A DNA stretch of 40,000 nt, taken from positions 1 to 40,000 of the forward strand of contig VMSP01000101.1 in assembly GCA_013792135.1 (NCBI GenBank). Direction: 5' to 3'. Position 1 is the first letter of the stretch. Every line of letters begins with the position of its first letter. The position numbers and the translations under genes are program-made. Below, piece by piece: positions 35,755-40,000 of the stretch. The notes below the pieces were generated by a model. It was not told where the DNA came from. It did not search any database and saw only the letters and a list, made by a program, of their open reading frames with translations. Source of the DNA: Desulfocapsa sp. GTDB lineage: Bacteria > Desulfobacterota > Desulfobulbia > Desulfobulbales > Desulfocapsaceae.

Positions 35755-38112
35755 TTAACCTGATTGAGAATGTTTGAGGTGTGCAATAATCTCTTTCACA
35801 TCGCCTGCACGGGCAGAACCTTTAAATGAAATAATATCACCACCATGAAGTGTCTCAAGCAGCACATCACCTAGTTCATCACTGGAACTGAAATGCCGAT
35901 GGTCAATCCTGTCCTTGATTTTATCGTTGAGGTAACGGGTATATTCGCCCACAGAATAGAAAATATCGATTTTTGAATGATTTACATCAAGAGCAAGTTC
36001 TTCATGATATTCCTTGCTCTTCTCTCCGAGCTCGCCCATATCTCCAACAACCATCACCCTACGGCCTCCATTTTTGGGGTTCATGAGTGATAAAATATGA
36101 AAGCTTGAACGCATAGACGCAGGGTTGGCATTATAACTGTCGTCAATAACCTGAACAGTTTCCCCGTTTTTGATAGATAGCTCAAATATTTCGTTTCTCC
36201 CTGCGGTCGGAAGTAATGTCTGAAACTGAAGCAGTGCATCCTCAAGATCTATTCCCAGATCATATAGAACCGCCAAAACCGCCAGGCTGTTTAAGGCCAT
36301 ATGTATGCCAGGAAGGGAAAGCTTGTAACGATTGTGCCGGCCATATATCTCAACTTCAATCTCAGAAAAGTCCGAATTAAGTTCAATGCTTGTTGCCCGG
36401 ATATCTGCTAGCGGATGCTCTCCGAAGGTCGTTATTCTGGAAATCCCTTTCGCATGCACTATCCCCAACATATATGCATAATGCCTTGAATCCCTGTTGA
36501 GAATAACCGTTCCACCCGGTTCTAGGCCCTCAATAATTTCCAGTTTGGTTTCGATAACAGAATTTATTGAATCATGAAACTCCATATGATCATGCTGAAT
36601 TTCAGTTACGATGACGATATGTGGCCGGACCAGAACGGTCTTAGGCAAGATGGTACCAGGCCTTCCCATTCCCATCTCAAGAATTGCATAGTCGCTGTCC
36701 TGCGGGATATTCATGACGCTCTTGGGAACACCGGTCTCATGATTGAAATTGGAAATGTTTTTATATGTTCTGCCAAAATGAGAAAGAATATTGTGGACCA
36801 TGGATGCAGTTGTGGTTTTACCAACACTGCCTGTAATACCAACAACTTTACCACCGTAGCGTTTTCGGTTTTCCAGTGCCAATTTAATCATGGCTGAAAA
36901 GGTATTGCGAACAAGTATAAACTGTTGCATTCCATCAGTTGTTCCCGGTGGATGACTGGTCATGACAGCGGTTGCGCCCAGTGAAAAAGGTCTGGCTTGG
37001 GTAGCCTTGACGGAATAATAGGCTCTGGTCCAATTCTCATCGGGCAAAATTAACAGTGCCTTCGGAACAATTTGATTAGAGATAAACGTCCCCATTGAGT
37101 ACCGTTGCCGCATAGACTGCTCAGGTAAAAGTTTTCCATCAGTTATCTGCAATACAGAGTCAGTATCCCAGATTGATTTAACGGAATCAGGAAAAAAAAG
37201 TTTTTCGGAATATGTTTCTTCCTCATAGGATCTCATGTAGAGAAGGAGCGTATTTGCCAAGGCAAGTGTGTTGTCAATGACCAAATCGGCACCAGCGTAA
37301 CGTACAGAATGATTATACTCCTCGATCCGTCGCACAAACAGTGCGGAGATAAAGCGAAAGACTGCAACGTCAGGAAGAGTTAAGTGATAAAGACAAACTT
37401 GCTCCATAAATCGCCATGGATCATTGTTTATTGCTGAACGCAGATAATTGCTGCGGAAGATGTGTTGCAGTAAGATATCTCCTGACATCTTCTTAAATGG
37501 AGGAGGTAATATTGCAAGGAAACCAATCCACCGATGATGACCACAGGTCTTATGGTACGGTTGTGCATTCAGGTTACGTGCACAGTATCGCTCCAGCCGA
37601 CCATAAGCCTCTGCATCATCAACAAACCACCATAATTCAAACAACAACATCAAATAATCATATTCCAAGTAGTTAGGAATACGAGAATCTTGCTTCTGTG
37701 TGAAGTCTGGTAGGAGCTTGGAATACTCTGGCTTCTCTGTCTGCTGCCAAAAATTCTTAGTGACTATTGCGACATCATTGGCAATTGCAGAATCACACTG
37801 GCTGTAAGCTACGAGAAATCTCAAGCGATAAATCTGACTCTCACTTGCTGCTCCTTCTTCTTCAATGTCCGATCCTTGTTGACTTATCAGCGCATAAAGT
37901 TGTGACAGTAGTTTATGATAGCGCGTTGGATCTTGAACATACCTCAACGCATAAGAAAGAACAGTTCCACACTTCAGCAATTGCGATACCAGGTCTTGGT
38001 CTCCACTGGTCTGAAAATCCAGGAGTGCCTTAAGCTGAGAAGATATTTTGAATAGAGATGACTCAAGGGTTCGAGAAAAAAATAACTGCTCATTTGTTGC
38101 CAGATTGTTCAT
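35755..38112 (-). CDS. MurF-like Mur ligase with large N-terminal extension
   Basis: Of 785 residues, about 311-785 match a complete MurF-type ligase, which forms amide bonds on UDP-linked substrates using ATP. The P-loop is GITGSVGKTTT at 425-435, followed by NFNHETGVP, ILEMGMGRPGTI and VTEIQHDHMEFHDS. DDSYNANPASMRSS, GDMGELGEKS and the late SFKGSARAGD also match the family. The first 310 residues are a helical, Trp/Tyr-rich region not present in MurF and not recognised. Ordinary MurF is about 450 residues and lies in the dcw cluster, so this is an accessory paralogue. It follows the protease-like gene by 96 bp and precedes the methyltransferase. AAGGGA before the ATG supports the start. Confidence 0.85.
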   Translation of the reverse strand: MNNLATNEQLFFSRTLESSLFKISSQLKALLDFQTSGDQDLVSQLLKCGTVLSYALRYVQDPTRYHKLLSQLYALISQQGSDIEEEGAASESQIYRLRFLVAYSQCDSAIANDVAIVTKNFWQQTEKPEYSKLLPDFTQKQDSRIPNYLEYDYLMLLFELWWFVDDAEAYGRLERYCARNLNAQPYHKTCGHHRWIGFLAILPPPFKKMSGDILLQHIFRSNYLRSAINNDPWRFMEQVCLYHLTLPDVAVFRFISALFVRRIEEYNHSVRYAGADLVIDNTLALANTLLLYMRSYEEETYSEKLFFPDSVKSIWDTDSVLQITDGKLLPEQSMRQRYSMGTFISNQIVPKALLILPDENWTRAYYSVKATQARPFSLGATAVMTSHPPGTTDGMQQFILVRNTFSAMIKLALENRKRYGGKVVGITGSVGKTTTASMVHNILSHFGRTYKNISNFNHETGVPKSVMNIPQDSDYAILEMGMGRPGTILPKTVLVRPHIVIVTEIQHDHMEFHDSINSVIETKLEIIEGLEPGGTVILNRDSRHYAYMLGIVHAKGISRITTFGEHPLADIRATSIELNSDFSEIEVEIYGRHNRYKLSLPGIHMALNSLAVLAVLYDLGIDLEDALLQFQTLLPTAGRNEIFELSIKNGETVQVIDDSYNANPASMRSSFHILSLMNPKNGGRRVMVVGDMGELGEKSKEYHEELALDVNHSKIDIFYSVGEYTRYLNDKIKDRIDHRHFSSSDELGDVLLETLHGGDIISFKGSARAGDVKEIIAHLKHSQSG

Positions 38113-38208
38113 GTATTTCCCTTTACAAAAATATTAATTGCTCGTTCTACTCCTTTATTGTCCAGTTTTTGACCATGAAAAATAAGTTTCGCACTATTTT
38201 GGCGGGAG

Positions 38209-39039
38209 TTATTTGTAATATTGTGATTTTGCCAGTAAGGCATACGCTGCCAAGATTTTCCACTCTTGCCCTCTGTAAGTAAACCACCACTCCCTATTTT
38301 TTAATTCCACAGGATAATAGACCATCTTGTTTTGAGCCTGTTCGGCTGAGTATGATTCTTTGGCATCATCTGAATCTGTAATAAGAATTCCCTTGAAACG
38401 ATTGAGCCAACTATATCTAAATCCCCAAAGAGTGATCATGTGCGAATCTCTTGAGCCACGGGCTGTTGGTCGAACAATTTGCAGAACGACTCCATAACCA
38501 TCTTCTAAAAGATGCCGGAGAATATAGGGGTCACGTTTTAACTGATGTTGACCAATGCCCCGGAAGAGACTTCCTGCAGGACTTTCCCATTTGGATGTTG
38601 AGAAATCTACATCCGGCCAGAAACCTCCACCTGCGTTAAGAACTTCAGCTCCACCGCTGCCGTGTTTTTCGCCTGTAAGCCACCAACGCCATGCCTCTCG
38701 GGGGGAACCTGAAGGATGATCACTCCAATGTTGCGTGAAGTAACTAAAAATGTCGTCTTCAGTAGTTATCCCAGATTGAATACCCCATCTTGTCCACGCC
38801 AGTATGTTGGCGGCAGAAGAAGCCCAGCACAACCAATCATCATTTTTGTTGATTTTACTTTTTTCAGCATCATGCCATGTTCCACCATAGGCAAGATCTA
38901 TTCGAAATTCCTTTTCAGCCTTTAGATTTGTAGCAGAGGTGAGAGCGGTAAGAAATAAAAGAATTGTACAGGCAAATTTGAAGTTTTTTAAAAATGCATT
39001 TCTGCCATCTTTATTTATTGGATTATTTGATGAAAACAT
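38209..39039 (-). CDS. Secreted IdeS/Mac-like cysteine protease (peptidase family C66-like)
   Basis: The 276-residue protein has an N-terminal hydrophobic segment (about 23-36) within a signal-peptide-like leader ending near residue 41. The mature part resembles IdeS/Mac. NDDWLCWASSAANILAWT at 66-83 places a Cys71 nucleophile like the IdeS LLCGAATAGNMLHWW block. SHMITLWGF places His200, and ILITDSDDA places Asp222 and Asp224. The His to Asp spacings of 22 and 24 equal those of IdeS His262/Asp284/Asp286. A Lys lies 9-11 residues before the Cys, as expected for the oxyanion-hole Lys. IdeS cleaves IgG; here the target is unknown. The gene is between the partial toroid protein and the MurF-like gene. 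Confidence 0.75.
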   Translation of the reverse strand: MFSSNNPINKDGRNAFLKNFKFACTILLFLTALTSATNLKAEKEFRIDLAYGGTWHDAEKSKINKNDDWLCWASSAANILAWTRWGIQSGITTEDDIFSYFTQHWSDHPSGSPREAWRWWLTGEKHGSGGAEVLNAGGGFWPDVDFSTSKWESPAGSLFRGIGQHQLKRDPYILRHLLEDGYGVVLQIVRPTARGSRDSHMITLWGFRYSWLNRFKGILITDSDDAKESYSAEQAQNKMVYYPVELKNREWWFTYRGQEWKILAAYALLAKSQYYK

Positions 39040-39123
39040 TTTTTAAGCTTACTTCAAATAAATAATCCATTAGTACGAGAGCCTCGATACTGGTTATAGG
39101 TTAGTCTGCATTTTTAACAAAAT

Positions 39124-39146
39124 AGTATCGTTAAAATAACGATACT
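39124..39146 (-). terminator. Intrinsic terminator of the toroid-like gene
   Basis: A perfect 10-bp palindromic stem AGTATCGTTA / TAACGATACT with a 3-nt loop begins directly after the stop codon of the minus-strand gene. On that strand it is followed by ATTTTGTTAAAAA. It separates the toroid-like gene from the protease-like gene, which therefore probably has its own promoter. Confidence 0.65.
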
Positions 39147-40000
39147 TCACAGGTGCAGACCAAGTCGTGCATAATGTAAAAATGAGGAAATGTTATGCTG
39201 GATATAGTCAATTCTTACTTCATTCGTGCGCCGGTCATTTCCTCCCCGGATAAAAGAACCGTCAGGCAACCGAAAAGTCAATTGCCTGTTTAAGTTGTAT
39301 TTAATCTGTTCAAGACACCTTTCACGTAAGGCTTTGTCGTCGATATCGTTCGGTCGTTTCATTCGCAGAAAAGCCAGTAATCCCTCTGATCGACAAGCTA
39401 TCGGTGTACTTCTCTCCCATGATAGATAATCAGGGTTTTCAAGTATATGGCTTGCTATCTTTTTGGCATGGAGATAGGTGAGAGGAGAGGCGTCATAATT
39501 TGATAACAGCTCAAGGAAATAGAGCATCCAGTGAGACTGTTCTTCAACCCCATAATCTTTAGGGGCGAGTTCATTTTCAATTTCCCGCACGGTTTCATAC
39601 CAACACTTTTGTTGTGTTAGTCTGTGTAAGGTCAACAACGCAAATAGCGCTTCGCCGGTATAATACATCGAGTGAAACTTGGATATCTTTCCTGACTGAA
39701 AGTATCTCTTATGAACCAAACTGCCGTTCTCCATCCGTTGATCCAGCATAAACTGAGCAAGTTGCTCAGCAACAGCCAAGAGAAAATGATCCTGAGTTAT
39801 TTCGAATAAAGAGACCAAGGCCAGTGTGGACAGGGCATTTCCCCCGAGCTTGATGGTATTGTCTTCACAGATACAAACGTTGTTGTAACTGCGGAAAAAT
39901 CTCAAATTTGTATCAAAGAGATAATGAGTAGCTTGACGACAACATGCTAGAATTTTTTTATCGGAAACATCGCGATAAACGTCAAGCATTGCCCAGACAG
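39147..40000 (-). CDS. Partial alpha/alpha-toroid-like protein (5' end beyond window)
   Basis: The reading frame is open through the right edge (upstream codons read VWA before the first visible Met at 39989), so only the C-terminal 284 or so residues are seen. The sequence is a series of paired helices with motifs such as GGNALSTLALVSLFEIT, YYTGEALFALLTLHRLT and SHWMLYFLELL. This pattern is typical of (alpha/alpha) barrel enzymes such as glycoside hydrolases, uronyl epimerases or cyclases. Catalytic residues cannot be assigned. A strong hairpin follows its stop. Its context with Mur-ligase and protease-like genes suggests a cell-envelope or conjugate substrate, but this is inference. Confidence 0.6.
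   Translation of the reverse strand, partial: VWAMLDVYRDVSDKKILACCRQATHYLFDTNLRFFRSYNNVCICEDNTIKLGGNALSTLALVSLFEITQDHFLLAVAEQLAQFMLDQRMENGSLVHKRYFQSGKISKFHSMYYTGEALFALLTLHRLTQQKCWYETVREIENELAPKDYGVEEQSHWMLYFLELLSNYDASPLTYLHAKKIASHILENPDYLSWERSTPIACRSEGLLAFLRMKRPNDIDDKALRERCLEQIKYNLNRQLTFRLPDGSFIRGGNDRRTNEVRIDYIQHNISSFLHYARLGLHL

Noticed and set aside
36574-36897. 107-residue plus-strand ORF
   Set aside because: It is antisense to the MurF-like catalytic domain and shows no motifs.
1-40000. CRISPR arrays, insertion sequences, integrases or att sites
   Set aside because: No regularly spaced repeats, transposase or integrase genes were seen. The tRNA-Cys has no visible 3'-end duplication elsewhere in the window.

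Overview
The window looks like chromosome of a Gram-negative, anaerobic bacterium of the Desulfobacterota, most like the Desulfobulbaceae/Desulfobulbales. This is inferred from protein flavour and gene content: a two-subunit indolepyruvate:ferredoxin oxidoreductase set among phenylacetate-CoA ligases and a branched-chain amino-acid ABC transporter, a DUF3373 outer-membrane protein, a TolB/FG-GAP protein, and lipid A modification genes. No rRNA or other decisive marker is present, so the taxonomy is provisional.

Region 1 (1-13.3 kb) is mostly housekeeping. It holds a DUF3373 porin-like gene with a damaged 5' end, glycogen phosphorylase (glgP), a minus-strand tRNA-Cys with its own promoter and terminator, and rnc. 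A lipid module follows: dgkA next to an EptA-type phosphoethanolamine transferase, which makes the diacylglycerol that DgkA recycles. Then come an Elp3-like radical SAM protein overlapping an ABC-F ATPase, a secreted C69 dipeptidase, and an nhaD Na+/H+ antiporter pseudogene with three independent lesions.

Region 2 (13.7-26.8 kb) is a catabolic gene run, all on the plus strand: a TolB-like/FG-GAP periplasmic protein, iorA-iorB, a phenylacetate-CoA ligase, a tandem-ACT protein, livK-livH-livM-livG-livF, a second phenylacetate-CoA ligase, and rph (RNase PH). The logic is amino-acid import, oxidation of aryl-pyruvates to aryl-acetyl-CoA by IorAB, and acyl-CoA/acid interconversion by the ligases, with the ACT protein as a possible amino-acid sensor. 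A hairpin-plus-U-tract between livK and livH probably favours livK expression. livM is split by a -1 frameshift as sequenced.

Region 3 (26.9-40 kb) is accessory and becomes AT-rich after about 34 kb. A small conserved-looking minus-strand protein precedes a type I secretion operon (ABC exporter with a C39-like domain, HlyD adaptor, LuxR-type regulator with a degenerate receiver). A 784-residue protein follows, carrying a nucleotidyltransferase-like motif and an aminoglycoside-phosphotransferase-like kinase domain. Facing it on the minus strand are a partial alpha/alpha-toroid-like protein, a secreted protein resembling the IdeS/Mac (C66) cysteine protease family, a MurF-like ligase with a ~310-residue N-terminal extension, a SAM methyltransferase, and a decayed ORF. 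This cassette is the best candidate for an undescribed system: a kinase/nucleotidyltransferase and a Mur-type amide ligase suggest synthesis or modification of a peptide-like conjugate, with an exporter and a secreted protease nearby. That functional link is inference from neighbourhood only.

Four loci (DUF3373 5' end, nhaD, livM, and the 34.2-34.6 kb remnant) carry reading-frame lesions. nhaD is clearly a real pseudogene because it also has a large internal deletion. The single livM lesion could be a sequencing or assembly error.
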